Source: Patella vulgata (Eukaryota > Mollusca > Gastropoda > Patellidae). From it: a stretch of DNA of 64,000 bases. Positions 23,001 through 34,967 of the stretch are shown here, piece by piece. Each line of letters starts with the position of its first letter. Positions within the stretch are counted from its first letter, which is position 1. The position numbers and the translations under genes were made by a program. The notes beneath the pieces were generated by a model. The model was not told where the DNA came from, made no database searches, and worked only from the letters and a program-made list of their open reading frames with translations. The stretch spans positions 32,227,501-32,291,500 of the forward strand of contig NC_065886.2 of the NCBI RefSeq assembly GCF_932274485.2, written 5' to 3'.

Positions 23001-26000
23001 TCTCTTCCACTCTTGTGGACAGTTCTTGTGTGACACCATCAGCCGTTTATGACAGCACCTTGACGAAGCGCACTGGAAACGGAGTAGAACTTGTTTAAAC
23101 CCCCCTTTAAAACCATCTTTACGACTGGTATAATGATATCTGAACCGTCTTCTTCTCGACTATGGCTTGGTAAAACTGTCTCAAACTTTGCTTACAATTT
23201 TATTTAAATTTCCCAATGTAACTGGTCAGGCACTTCCCGTCAATTGGAAATTATGTTTTTATCAACTGATAATAAATAACCTCTTTAATGCAAATAATCT
23301 TCAATATTTGATAACAATTTTCTAGAAACTAATGGTATATTATCCATGTGCGTTTACTATTCATTGCAACTTTATTAGATCAAAATTAAATGGAAATGTC
23401 ACACAGAAGTTGAAAAATTCTCAGATATTTTTAATCCATCGGAGTTATTAATAATTTCAGTGTTCTCCTTTATATGTAGAGGTGTTTGAATTATAATCAT
23501 CTTTGAAAGCATCTGGACTGGAAACACACATGGTGATTATGGAGCGGATTTCGCGATATATTTGGATCTCGTATGCTAATATCCTTACTTCAATGTGTGC
23601 CAGGATCGTCTTAACAATGTTATAGTCCCATTCACCAACCCCAGGCAACGCAGAGCAATGGGGCCCCTAGCTACCAGAAATAAGAATGTAAATGCTCGAT
23701 AGAATTGAAGAAAATTTTCAACATTTAAATGTTCAACACAACATACATAGTTTAGCATGTGTATCGAGTTACTTACAAATAAATAGGCTATCTACACAAT
23801 GACATATTGGCACAGTGTATAAGACTTTTTTAGCTCGCTAAATTCGAGGTCCCATCAAGGTTTTGGCCAAGAAAGTTTATCGGGTTTTCCGGCGTTCGGA
23901 TGGGACTAAACACCGAGGTCCCGTGTACACATTAACGTGCACGTAAAAGAACCCTTGCACACTGTATGGCGTATGCCCGTCGTCATTAGATCCATTGAAG
24001 TAGAGCAGTAGGACGTTTAAGCCCATTTCATTTAATTTTATTTCACATGTAAAACTGTTAATTTATTAGAATCATTTCTTAAATATTGGAGCTAGAATTT
24101 GTATTTTGTTCTAATTAGTATGGGGGGGGGGGATTTAGTTGTTAAACACGTGTGCGTGAAATCACAAGTTCTGTCATCGAGTCAAGAGGCGTGATGTCTC
24201 TCATATTAAAGCAGGTGTTAGTCAATTAAGCCATGCATTCCGCTCCATATAGCTGACAGGTCACTGGGCTACTACAGAAGTTTATTTTCATCTCAATTAC
24301 TGAGGTATTTTGAACCAAATTATCGTTCATTAGACCAAACTTTAACCAACTCGCCGTTGTTTACAAAAAAAGCCAAAAGGGTGGGCTGTTCACGTCGATT
24401 GAATACACCAAATGGTTCCTCAGTATATACACACAGGAATGGTCTGTTTAATTGCCATAGCCGGAAGGTAATACGTTTGGTCAGAGGAAGACTTGCCATT
24501 GTCTACAATTGAAAGGGATTTTTACTCTTTCTAAAGAAACGGCGGGAAATTTGATCAGATTGAACAATCTCGTGTCTTGTTAGTAATCAGGATTTTTCTA
24601 TCAAAGAATTACGGTAAATTATTGCCTAATTTGTTGATGATGAAACGTTATTAAGTAAGTAGGCTACTCGTACTAATTGTGTTGTCGATATCAACATCAC
24701 CTGACCTACAGCCATATACCGACTTTTCTCAAGTTTACATGGAAATCATATCAGAAGGATGTGCCCTATTGAAGACGGACGTAAGCAATACAGTGTGCTA
24801 TGAGGGAAATTTTGCCCGGGCAGCGGCGTTACGGCCTACTCGTATATCACATGTCCAACCCCGAGAGTTTTCTTCGGGTCCTCCGCCCCCCCCCCCCTGT
24901 TAAAGACCCCTATGCGCAAGCGAAATTGAACCATATATTAGTTCCAAAATGACCTAGTTTATGTCGATTGGAAGTTAAACTCCCCTACAGTCGTAGGAAC
25001 CGTGTTGATCGCACCGAAACGTATCCGAACGTATATGTACGTACTCGATTGTGGACTCTAGTGACAATTCTATCATAACGCATCACACAACAGTTGGTAC
25101 CAAGCTTTATTATGAAATACCCGAGACCGATGTGACATTGATTCCCTTTGATATCAGACTATAATATAGAACAAAAGTGGTGGGTGGGGCTTCCAAGGGT
25201 TAATCTATTTAGATCATCAGCTGAAAAATTAAAAGAAAAAATCCGTTAACTTGTTACAGGAAGTGATGTACACAGAGGATAAAAATGCATAAAAATACAA
25301 AAATATACCACTCAAAATATCTTCCTCTTCTCTTTATTGACATCTCATGACGTTGAAGTTTGCCTCAATACATGACGTCAGAAGCGGATGGGGTTGGTCT
25401 ACTTTTCATTGTATGATAGTAATTAACAGTGGTTAATATCTTGAAGGTCAGGAAACCAGTTTGAAATTAGCATGGTGATCCATATACGACATCGGGATTT
25501 GAGAAGATATCTCGTCCTATATCGTTTGGACGAGCGTCCAAGATGGTTCCGTGATAAATGGTGTTGGGTGAGAAGTGCTATACAGTGTGCTATGAGTGAA
25601 ATTTTGCCCGGACAGCGGCACTATGGCCTATACTTTTATATTGAATGCCAACTGCCAAGGGATCTTTTACGTGCACGCCAATGTGTACATGGACCTCATC
25701 CGAACGACGATGTGTTGTCCCTTGACAGGTCCTGCACCACTAACTTTCTCAGCCAATGCAGAGATCGAACACGCGACCTTTCCAGGTTAGAAAGCCATCG
25801 GCTTACTCACTGAGCCAAAGCGTGGATGAAACCGAGAAAATTTTGGTATTTTATGAAATCTGCATATGACGCACAACTACTTTAAATGACGCACATAGAC
25901 TTTTTTCGGCCAATCCAGGGATCGAACACGCGACCTCCAGATTAGCGAGCCATCGGTTTACTCATTGAGTCAAAGCGTGGATGAAGCCGTGAAAATTTTG

Positions 26001-27239
26001 GTATTTCGTGAAATCTGCAAATGACGCACAGCTACTTTAAATGACGCACAAAGACTTTAAATGATTTAATGACATGATTTATTATATAGCCACTCGGGTC
26101 ATTCGACCCGGGTTAAAAAATCTAAATTAAGACAAATAGATATAGAACCACCTCTATCTAATAAATCTTCAACGTTTGACCTATAGAAAGTGTCAATGTA
26201 ACCTTAACCGGACCTTGTGTACGTGGTTATGCCATAAAACAAAGCTAACATACCCCCCCCCCACACACACACACACACGCAGTCAAATCGGACAACGGAC
26301 GAGTAAGATTAATGGATGAAACAGCTTTGTAGCCTAATAATACTCATTGTGGCTACAGTGACTCAGTGGGAAAGAAGGAGCTGGCTTACTTATTCTGGCT
26401 TCGATCCAAAATAAGATCCTTGGAGATTTTCTACATTGTTCACTCATTGTCAATGGTATAGGACTGAGGGCCTGACATCTGGAATTCGGTGCAGAGAAGT
26501 AACCATAAACACGAATTCCTTTCCTTCTTTTATAAGATCTGTATGGATGGCTATGAGTACAAGAGCATAGAAGTCCCCAAAGACTTCTCACCGTCATAAA
26601 TTGCACTTCATTCCTTACTCGCGACTTTTTAACCGAATCACTAACAGTGTAGTATTCTAAAACCTGTCGCACACCGGTAATTATTTTTAGCTAGTTGAAG
26701 CAACGGCCAAAGCATGTTAAACTGGAGACTATATGTGTGTGCTATTGCCATCGCTGATTTTGCGTCATGTCAAAATGGCGGGGCCCATGGATGAAAATCT
26801 AATTACGACGGCCCTCCATTTTTGTAATAGTTTTAAAATATTTGTTTCTCCAAGAAATAGATTTTCACCGCATGCACAGCGATTGTGTAAGATTTCACAG
26901 TGACAACGAATTCTTTGTCGCCGAATACCAAACCGGAAATCCATTGTCACGGTCACGCCCAGAAGTACGATTTTTATAGCAATTAATCGCTTAAAAATTG
27001 CCCAATAAATTGCCTGGTGAGTGCCAGGTTTTAAGATAGCATTCCCTTGGGGTTGGTGTTACCAAATGATAGAATTTCATGTGGATTTCCTGGTCATTTG
27101 TGGCTTAAAGTAGATCATAAATTAAGGGCGTGTAACTCTATTTTATATTATCTAATAAATATTTTAACAGTCGGTGTTATTACACGAGCTATCAAAATGA
27201 CATGCGTTATCATTTTATCGGATGTTTATGGCCCCTGAT

Positions 27240-29110
27240 TGTACGAAAAATCACGTTTTTAGCTTGTGAACACTGTAGGGGTCACAATTTTTATCCGATT
27301 TAGTTTAAACTTGAAATGTATGTTTATAACCCACAGATCTCGGTTCCTGTCGATATTCGCGCATATCGGACCATAACTTCCTGAATTATGACCCCTGATT
27401 GTATGTGGACGTATATTCACGCATATTGTCGTCGCCCCTATCCGGACGTCCGTCCACAATTGTTTGAACATTCTACAGGTCACAATTTTTATCCGATTTC
27501 AATGAAACTTGAAATATAGGTTTATCACCCTAAGATAATCGCGTTTTTAGCTTGTGGACCCCATAGAGGTCACAATTTTTATCCGATTCAAAAAACCGTG
27601 TGAATATATCACCGTTACACCCTAAGGGTGGTTGAGTTAGAATTTCGTAAAAATCGGACCGAAACTGACGGACAAAATGGCCGCCTCTCGTTCGCAAATA
27701 GTGTCAAAATATTGTGTATCAGGGTTGTGGATCCTCTTGAAGTTACAATTTTCATCTGATTTTGATGAAATTTGAAATGCATTTGTATAACTCAAATATC
27801 TTGGTTCCTTTCTATTTTCGTGCATATCGAATCGTAACTCCCTGAATTATGGCCCCTGATTGTACGCAAAGTCGCGGTTTTAGCTTGTGGTCCCTCTAGA
27901 GGTCACAATTATTATCCGATTTAAAAAAAAACGTTCGAATATATAACCCTTACACCATAATTTTGTCTGAGGTTGAGTTTCATGAAAATCGGACCAAAAT
28001 TGCCAGACAAAATGGCCGCCCCTTATACCCAAATAGTGTAAACATCTGGTATATCAAAGTTGTGGACCCTCTAGACTTTCTAGAGGCCACAATTTTAATC
28101 CGATTTTGATGAAACTTGAAATGCAAGTTTATAACCCAAAGATCTTGGTTCCTTTCAATATTCGCGCATATCGAATCGTAATTTCCTGAATTATGGCCTC
28201 TGGTTATACGAAAAATCGCGTTTTTAGCTTGTTGTCCCTCTAGAGGTCACAATTATTATTCGACTAGAAGAATGCCCGGCTTCGCTCGGGGGTCATAACC
28301 CCGAAACTGGAAGTGGTAGACTAACGCCACCTGGCTTATGTTACTCCCCGGTCCAAGCTACCCCTATACCCCAAATTTCAGACTCGGGGCAGACCTAGTG
28401 TAGCCGCTAACCCCGAACACACAGACAAACGACAGTCACAAATATAAGTATAGATAGATAGATTTAAAAAAACGTTCGAATATATCACCGTTACACCATA
28501 ATGTTTGCTGACGTTGAATTTCGTGAAAATAGTGTAAACATCTGGTAAATAAAGGTTGTGGACCCTCTAGAGGGTTGAAAGTCGAAGTTTATAACCCAAA
28601 GATCTTGGTTCCTTTCGATATTCGCGCGTATCGGATTGTATCTTCCTGAATTATGACCCTTGAATGTACAAAAAATCGCGTTTTTAGCTTGTGGTCTCTC
28701 TAGAGGTAACAATTCTTATTCGATTTAAAAAAACGTTCGAATATATCACCGTTACACCGTAACTTCCTGGATTATGGCTCCTGATTGTTCGAAAAATCGC
28801 ATTTTTAGCATGCGGATTCTCTAGAGTTCACAATTTTTTTTCCGATTTTAAAAACCGTTTGAATATATCACCATTCCACCATAATGAAGGTTGAATTCGA
28901 ATTTCGGGAAAATCGAAATGGAATTGCCCGACTAAATGGCCGCACATTGTACGCAAATTGTGTAAAAGTATGCTACGAAGGTTGTGGACCCCCTAGAGGT
29001 CACAATTTTTATCCGATTTTGATGAAACTTAAAACATATCTTTATATCCCAAAGATCTCAGTCCCTTTTGATATTTGGGCATTTCAGACTATAACTTTCT
29101 GGATTATTGC
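27240..29110 (+). repeat. Dimeric satellite array
   Basis: Two alternating unit types of roughly 165 bp share the start TCTAGAGGTCACAATTTTTA-TCCGATTT. Type a continues GATGAAACTTGAAATGCA, AACCCAAAGATCTTGGTTCC and TTAGCTTGTGG. Type b continues AAAAAACGTTCGAATATATC, ACCGTTACACC and AAAATGGCCGCC. About five dimers are visible. The mirror is 51,741-53,430 with missing units. Occasional open frames (109 residues at 28,884-29,213) are translations of the repeat. Confidence 0.75.
28264..28463 (+). mobile_element. Short retroposon with (TAGA)n tail inserted in the satellite
   Basis: It begins at ACTAGAAGAATGCCCGGC followed by TTCGCTCGGG and ends ACAGTCACAAATATAAG plus (TAGA)n at 28,449-28,463. It interrupts a satellite unit between ATTATTATTCG and ATTTAAAAAAACG. 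The GCCCGGCTTCGCTCGGG start and tetranucleotide tail are typical of short elements mobilised by RTE-type LINEs (family assignment is inference). The mirror copy (52,458-52,606) has lost its 5' quarter together with adjacent satellite. Confidence 0.6.
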
Positions 29111-30180
29111 CCCTGATTTTACCAAAAATCCTGTTTTTAGCTTGTTCTCTATCCATCTCTTGCAAAATGTGGGCGTATCCTACCTGGCAGCCGCTGGTTA
29201 TGCTTTTATATAAATATATGTTTATAGTACGATTTCTTCAGCATACCTGTTTTGCATTTCTTGTACCGTTTTACGTATTATAATTAGTGCAATTACATAG
29301 CTGAATAATTCCGATTTGTTCCTAAATCGATAGTATATTAAAAATTTGGGATTATCTTATCTGGAGTATCGCCCTTCTTATTTTGTTTTTTTATTACATT
29401 TCTATAAACTTTGACGTCATTAGCAAACTACCGCCTTTACGTCACGCCATTCAGTCAGCAGACGGCTGTCTTTCGAGATGGTTTACATTTTCTCATTTGC
29501 TTCTTTATATTAAGTATTGTTTGTCTTTTACTCTGTTTTTGTGGTAAATGGAACATATGCCCCAGCTATAATCAATATACCTCGATTCTATTGAATACTT
29601 AAAACTTTTCTCACTTAACTTAAAACTTTAGTTTTTAGACGACCTGGTTTTTTTATATGCATTTCACCGATATGGTTACTTGTATAGATAATTTTTAGTT
29701 CAATATGTTTACTTGCATATTCCATGTAACATATAGCTGATCTTGACTCATACTGGCATTACACAATGGTTTCTCTGGGTTATATTCCTATTGTTTTCAA
29801 ATTTGAGTGAAGTCTGCATCACTACAGGTCCGGGACTGTACAGCGCAGTGGACGCTTACGGCTAGCCACCGGATCCATTCACTTAATTTGATATGTTCGA
29901 TTGTGTGTGATTTCTGCGTATTGTGTCTTGTCCATAGATTTGTTTTTGTGTAAATTATGTGTGGTGCAGTCCTCCTGCACTTACCATTAGAAAGAAAAAA
30001 TAAATTCTAAAACGATTGTCTGTGGCTGTGAAATAGATTGTGACACAGCAAACTGCACCAGTAAACGACACAGTTTAGAGTATATTTCCTTTACTTTTTC
30101 CTGGGTGCTAAGTCAGTTTTTTGAAAATTGTATGCTGACATCATCAAATATGACGCCATGGTGTTGATTTATGATAAATT
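29110..30180. other. Non-coding stretch in the P2 left arm
   Basis: AT-rich sequence with no recognisable repeat family apart from ordinary mirror pairing with 50,690-51,740. A 63-codon frame at 29,411-29,602 has a mirrored equivalent but differs in frame there, so it is not credible as a gene. The final bases before 30,180 match the 3' flank shared by the peptide gene copies (AATTTATCATAAATC-type and TGACGTCATATTTGATGATG-type motifs). Confidence 0.6.
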
Positions 30181-30292
30181 CTGACTAGATATACGAAGTT
30201 CCAGGTGTCATGTTTCTATTTGTAAAAATTTATAAGATAAAAAAACTCAATATTAAAAGGACTTGTTTCCAGACCGTTTATAGAGTTTATTT

Positions 30293-32027
30293 TTAATGAT
30301 GATTACAGTGACAATGACCGTGTAAACATCCTGGGGTTCCGCCATGTTCACACTGACAGTTAGACAAGTCATCATCAGTACAGGTACCTGGTGGGGCTCC
30401 AACATTGCGGTCTGAAAAACATCAAATACCAGATACAAATTAAATACTATATTTTGATATTACCATTACTAGATAAGGCTTAACATCCGCTTCCACGCCG
30501 ATGGTGATATCGCAGAAAGCTTGTGTTAATTACATAAAAGGATTGAACGTATTTTAATATCACTGTAGTACACTTTGGTATCAAAGTAATATACTTTGGT
30601 TTGACCATGGCTTTATGGTAATTCATATTGGTTTGACCATGTCTTTTTTGTAATATACGTAGGTTTGACCAGGGCTTTTTAGTGATATACGTTGCTTTGA
30701 CAATGGCTTTATTGTAATATACATGGGCTTGACCATGCCTTTATTGTAATAGCATATACGTTGGTTGACCATGACTTTATTGTAATATACATTGGTTTGA
30801 CCATGGCTTTATTGTAATAGCATATAAGTTGGTTGACCATGGCTTTATTGTAATATATATTGGTTTGACCATGGCCTTATTGTAATATATATTGGTTTGA
30901 CCATGGCCTTATTGTAATATACGTTGTATTAACTATGGTGTTATTGTCATATAGCAGATAATATAGGTTAAATACATTAATGAACGTAAAAACCCGAATG
31001 CAAGCTTTAATTATATTATCTACCGAATTGGATTACAGCTTACTAAGAGACAGAGAAGAGAGATAAGGGTGGGGTGTGGCGGGATATCCACTCTACACAA
31101 ACTAGTTAATTTCAAGTCACCGGGACAAATATATGGTTGAATTACATTTCGCGTAGGGCAATCGTGACTCCCAGGCTAGTGTCATAAAGTGGTTTCCGTA
31201 CTAACCTCTACATTCACATCTTCCATCATGTAGATTACAGTGATGTTCTTCGTGAGCTTGACAGTGGATCACGGCTGCACAATCATGGTTGCTGTCACAA
31301 TGACGTTGAGCTTCTACCACCCATACAGCTGGAAATAAATAAAACATCTTATTATTTATTATATAATTATTCTACAAACCTTTATTCTTACTATGGTTCA
31401 ATTACCAGGAGGTCTCGGGTTTGATCCCGGTATTAACCGAGATAAGTTCTCTGGGTGTCCAGCAAGATTTCTCCTTGTCAGAGCAGGTGGAAACACCGTT
31501 GTTCCTCATTTTTACATACACGTCTATATGTACACAGCTGGGCCATGTTTTTGTGTACTAATTCATCTTCATTGTCAGGTCGTAACTCTTGCACCACTGA
31601 CAATGCCGGGAAATACATATGATCACCCTCGAGGAACCTGGTATCCCATGACTCCAACAGGTTATACATAGCCGTCACAGAAACAAATCCCGGGATCAAA
31701 CATCCGGGAATTAAGGGATTGAGATGGTCTAATTGTCTCGTGTGTTGCGTTTGGAGCTCTAGTTGGCAGGTAGCTTCTAGCTTGCGGTCGTTGTTTCCCC
31801 TTATCAGAGTAGGTGAACGCCCGGGGGTTCCTCAAGCATACGTGCCTGCCAATGTTCCACAAGCTTAAATGCACGCCAATGTTCAAACAGGAAGAATCTC
31901 TAGGATAAAACACCCGAGAACCCCTAGTTAGTAAGAAGTAGCGCCATATTTATTTCACATTAAAGAAATAATAATTTTATAACATTTACTTACCTGCTAC
32001 GACGGCTACTAAAAACAACAATTTCAT
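30293..32027 (-). CDS. Secreted Cys/His-rich peptide, copy A (complete, three exons)
   Basis: Exons on the minus strand are 32,027-31,994, 31,328-31,206 and 30,411-30,293 (34, 123 and 119 nt with stop). Donors are GTAAGT and GTTAGT, acceptors TTTCCAG and TTTTTCAG. Both introns are in phase 1. The 91-residue product opens MKLLFLVAVVAAVWVVEAQ, a signal peptide with likely cleavage after VEA. Exon 2 encodes module 1 with cysteine spacing C-X5-C-X5-C-X7-C-X6-C-X-C. Exon 3 encodes module 2, C-X7-C-X-C-X7-C-X4-C-X-C, ending CEHGGTPGCLHGHCHCNHH. Twelve cysteines and about a dozen histidines make up much of the mature chain. AATAAA lies right after the stop (30,286-30,291, complement) and a TATA box at 32,087-32,093. 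Its palindrome partner, copy D, differs by two residues in module 1. I do not recognise the family. A defence peptide, venom-like peptide or metal-binding secreted protein are all possible. Confidence 0.85.
30580..30960 (-). repeat. Intron-2 minisatellite of copy A
   Basis: About twelve head-to-tail units of 30-35 bp, consensus TTTGACCATGGCTTTATTG plus TAATATACATTGG. Some units carry an AGCATATA insertion. The same minisatellite is in intron 2 of copies B, C, D, E and F, with different copy numbers. A SINE-C 3' fragment (TAAGGCTTAACATCCGCTTC, 30,474-30,525) sits between it and exon 3. Confidence 0.85.
31385..31905 (+). repeat. tRNA-derived SINE relics in intron 1 of copy A
   Basis: GGTCTCGGGTTTGATCCCGG with GTCTATATGTACACAGCTGG at 31,405-31,620 is an old SINE related to SINE-A. 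GAGATGGTCTAATTGTCTCG and GGTAGCTTCTAGCTTGCGGT at 31,718-31,790 is a SINE-C head. Related sequences lie in intron 1 or upstream of exon 2 in copies B, C, D, E and F, so these insertions predate the duplication of the gene. Confidence 0.65.
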
Positions 32028-32086
32028 TTTGATGATTTTCTTACACGTATAAATTCGTATATATCACGTCTCCGTTTCAACTGATT

Positions 32087-32093
32087 ATTTATA
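32087..32093 (-). promoter_or_regulatory. TATA box of copy A
   Basis: TATAAAT on the minus strand, 59 bases upstream of the ATG at 32,027. A start about 30 bases downstream would give a 5' UTR of about 30-35 bases. The same box, at the same distance, precedes copies D, F and G. Confidence 0.7.
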
Positions 32094-32099
32094 GTAAAA

Positions 32100-32286
32100 C
32101 ACAGATGTTCTTTGGTCCATTTTAAGATTAAAAAAGACATTTGGGCCTAGTTTCTTGATAATTTGAAATGCAATGTTTATGGTTTAAAAGGATCGGCAAG
32201 ATAACAGACTATCAACAAAGTAGGTCTAGGTTTAGACCAAAGAACATTTGTGTTTTTCTGTAAAAATCAATTGAAACGGAGACGTC
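32100..32286. promoter_or_regulatory. Head-to-head promoter region A/B, with the B side truncated
   Basis: Sequence mirrors around about 32,195. GTCCATTTTAAGATTAAAAA on the A side is answered by GGTTTAGACCAAAGAACATT and GAAACGGAGACG on the B side, where the promoter of a plus-strand gene should start. At 32,287 the homology stops and a SINE-C begins, removing the expected TATA-distal part and exon 1 of copy B. The same break is seen in the mirror (48,603). Confidence 0.6.
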
Positions 32287-32488
32287 CTCAACGTATAGGT
32301 CTTTAGCGGTCTTTCCTGTGCGAGGAAAATGGAGAACCCGCAGAAAACCCACAAGGTTGAGAAGGCGCCCCTAATGGAAAGGTATATACGATGACACCAG
32401 GGATCGAAACCACGACCGCAAGCCAGAGGTAACCTACCAACTTGAGCCCCAAGCGCAACATTCTAGACCATTAGACCATCTCAACCCC
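32287..32488 (-). repeat. SINE-C, best copy
   Basis: From the 3' side: GGTCTTTCCTGTGCGAGGAA, GAAAACCCACAAGGTTGAG, GGCGCCCCTAATG. Then the tRNA-like head GGGATCGAAACCACGACCGC ... ACATTCTAGACCATTAGACC and ATCTCAACCCC. In the forward sense the head has GGTCTAATGGTCTAGAATG and GGTTTCGATCCCTGG boxes with a long variable arm. The central GGTTTTCTCCGGGT-type segment is shared with SINE-B, suggesting a common conserved domain joined to different heads. Confidence 0.7.
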
Positions 32489-33303
32489 TGAATGCCCGGA
32501 TATTTGATCCTCGGATTTGTTTCTGTGATGGTTGAGTATAGCCTGTTGGAGTCATGGTGTCTCCCGTGTACCTGAACCAACGACTGCGAGTTTTACAACA
32601 TCTGGACGTCGCTTGTTTACTTTACAGTTCCCGAACTCATAGTTATGTTATCTACAGACACGTGGGCAGTCGAGTCCGATCAGAGGTTGTGATATCGCGA
32701 CCTCAACGGAAACCTTAACATTGAATGAACCTTGAACTTTGCAACTCGATTATCACAGGTAGACATTTTAGCTTGAAAGTGCGAGACTTGGTATTCGCGA
32801 CGATCGAGGAATCTGATAGGCTCACAAGCTGGGCTTGTACCCAGTCGAAATTAGTGCCGACATATGCAGGGTATTACGGGAAGGCCTTGATAAGATGTAT
32901 GTAGTTAAAGCGAGATGAAGTCTTCTATTGAAGGGGGGCGTCTCCTCCGATATGATACCGACCCACTAACTAGGGGATATCAGGTTCCTCGAGAGTGATC
33001 ATATGTATTTTCCTGCATTGTCACTGGTGCAAGAGGTACGACCTGACAATGAAGAGGAATTAGTACACAAAAATATGACCCAGCTGTGTACATAATATAA
33101 TATTATTATAGACATGTACGTAAACATGAGGAACAACGGCGTTTCCACCTGCTCTGACAAGGGGAAACCTTGCTGGAAACCCAGAGAACTTATCTCGGTT
33201 AATACCGGGATCGAACCCGAGACCTCCTGGTGATTGAACCATAGTAAGAATTAAAGTTTGTAGAATAATTATATAATAAATATGATGTTTTATTTATTTC
33301 CAG

Positions 33304-34967
33304 CTGTATGGGTAGTAGAAGCTCAACGTCATTGTGAACACATCGAACCTGAAACCTCCTGGTAATTGAACCATAGTAAGAATTAAAGTTTGTAGAATAA
33401 TTATATAATAAATATGATGTTTTATTTATTTCCAGCTGTATGGGTAGTAGAAGCTCAACGTCATTGTGAACACAGTCGTGATTGTGCAGCTGTGATCCAC
33501 TGTCATGCTCACGAAGAACATCACTGTAATCTACATGATGGAAGATTTGAATATAGAGATTAGTACGGAAACCACTTTATGAAAATAGACTGGGGTCGCG
33601 ATGGCCCTACGTCAAATGAAATTGAACCATATGTTGGTCCCCGTGACTTGAAATGAACTAGTTTGTGTAGAGTGAACACCCCGCCACACCCAACCCCATC
33701 TATCTTCTCTGTCTCTTAGTAAGCTGAAATCCAATTCAGTAGATAATATAATTAAATCTTGCATTCGGGTTGATTAATGTATTAAACCTATATGTATCTT
33801 CTATATTACAATAAACCCATAGTTAAAACAACGTATATTACAATAAAGCGATGGTCAAACCAATGTATATTACAATAATACCATGGTCAACCAACTTATA
33901 AGCTATTACAATAAAGCCATGCTCAAACCAATGTATATTACAATAAAGCAATTGTCAAAGCAATGTATATTACTATAAAGCCGTGGTCAAACCTATGTAT
34001 ATTACAAAAAAAGACATGGTCAAATTAATATGAATTACCATAAAGCCATGCTCAAACCAATGTATATTACAATAAAGCCATTGTCAAAGCAACGTATATT
34101 ACTATAAAGCCGTGGTCAAACCTATGTATATTACACAAAAGACATGGTCAAATTAATATGAATTACCATAAAGCCATGCTCAAACCAATGTATATTACAA
34201 TAAAGCCATTGTCAAAGCAACGTATATTACTATAAGGCCGTGGTCAAACCTATGTATATTACACAAAAAACATGGTCAAATTAATATGAATTACCATAAA
34301 GCCATGGTCAAACCAAAGTATATTACTTCGATACCAAAGTGTACTGGGGTGATATTAAAATACGTTCAATCCTTTTATGTAATTAACACAAGTTTTCTGC
34401 GATATCACCATCGGCGTGGAGGCGGACGTTAAGACTTATTTAGTAATGGTAACATCAAAATGTAGTCTTTAATTTGTATCTATATTACAATACAACCATA
34501 GTTAAAACAACGTATATTACAATAAAGCCATGGTCAACCAATGTATAGGCTATTACAATAAAGCCATGCTCAAATAAACGTATATTATTACAAAAAAGAC
34601 ATGGTCAAACCAATATGAATTATCATAAAGCCATGGTCAAACCAATATGTATTACTATTAAGCTTTAGTCAAACCAAAGTATATTACTTGATATTGAAGT
34701 GTATTAGGTTCAAGGCTTTTATGTAATTAACACCAGTTTTCTGTGAAATCACCAGAAATTCTGAAAGCGGATGTTAAGCCTTATCTAGCAATGGTAATAT
34801 CAAAATGTAGTATTTAATTTGTATCTGGTATTTGTTATTTTGCAGACAACAAATGTCCGAGCACCCACCATGGAACCTCTACTGATGATGACTTGTCTAA
34901 CTGTCAGTGTGAACATGGCGGAACCCCAGGATGTCTACACGATCATTGTCACTGTAATCATCATTAA
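33304..34967 (+). pseudogene. Secreted Cys/His-rich peptide, copy B (decayed, no exon 1)
   Basis: A 132-bp tandem duplication gives two exon-2 starts: a stub at 33,304-33,342 and the full-length exon at 33,436-33,558. The full exon keeps the CEHSRDC, VIHCHAHEEHHC pattern but its CEC end has become FEY, and the donor is ATTAGT instead of GTTAGT. Exon 3 is 34,846-34,967 (acceptor TTTTGCAG), 122 nt, in frame but with a rewritten start. One conserved Cys is lost there (GTST for GTCT) and a new one gained (NKC). No exon 1 exists upstream, where a SINE-C lies in its place. AATAAA is at 34,969-34,974. Intron 2 is expanded to about 1.3 kb by minisatellite. Most likely a pseudogene; a remodelled gene using a distant first exon is not excluded. 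Confidence 0.75.
33790..34325 (+). repeat. Intron-2 minisatellite of copy B, main array
   Basis: About sixteen units of the 30-35 bp repeat (AAAGCCATGGTCAAACCAA plus TGTATATTACAAT). A higher-order unit of about 120 bp (four monomers ending in GACATGGTCAAATTAATATG) is repeated three times at 33,945-34,300, so the last expansion here was by multi-monomer blocks. A second short array lies at 34,480-34,690 after a duplicated SINE-C 3' fragment. Confidence 0.8.

Larger units (their letters stand above)
18224..27062 (-). repeat. Right arm of inverted repeat P1
   Basis: Mirror of 7,626-17,116 in reversed order: SINE-C (18,204-18,361), satellite S (18,440-18,790), ORF-D, SINE-B (19,709-19,975) with CT microsatellite (19,971-20,033), repeat E (20,165-20,440), SINE-A relics (20,755-20,990; 21,224-21,345), SINE-B (21,976-22,232), SINE-A (22,456-22,760; 23,805-24,048; 25,585-25,821) and the 154-bp tandem duplication. 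It is shorter than the left arm, mainly through absence of the 525-bp block. The last matching bases (27,060-27,062) are also the first bases of P2. Stretches 22,870-23,800, 24,060-24,780, 25,110-25,580 and 26,065-27,060 hold nothing named. Confidence 0.93.

Noticed and set aside
27637-28712. Short frames in the 27-29 kb and 51-53 kb blocks
   Set aside because: Translations of the dimeric satellite, different in each unit.
30253-30438. 61-codon frames over exon 3 in several copies (MYLVFDVFQTAML...)
   Set aside because: Wrong frame across the acceptor. The phase set by exons 1 and 2 gives the Cys-rich module instead.
33790-34325. Regularly spaced repeats suggesting a CRISPR array
   Set aside because: Units are directly adjacent and imperfect, with no unique spacers, in an intron of a eukaryotic gene: a minisatellite.
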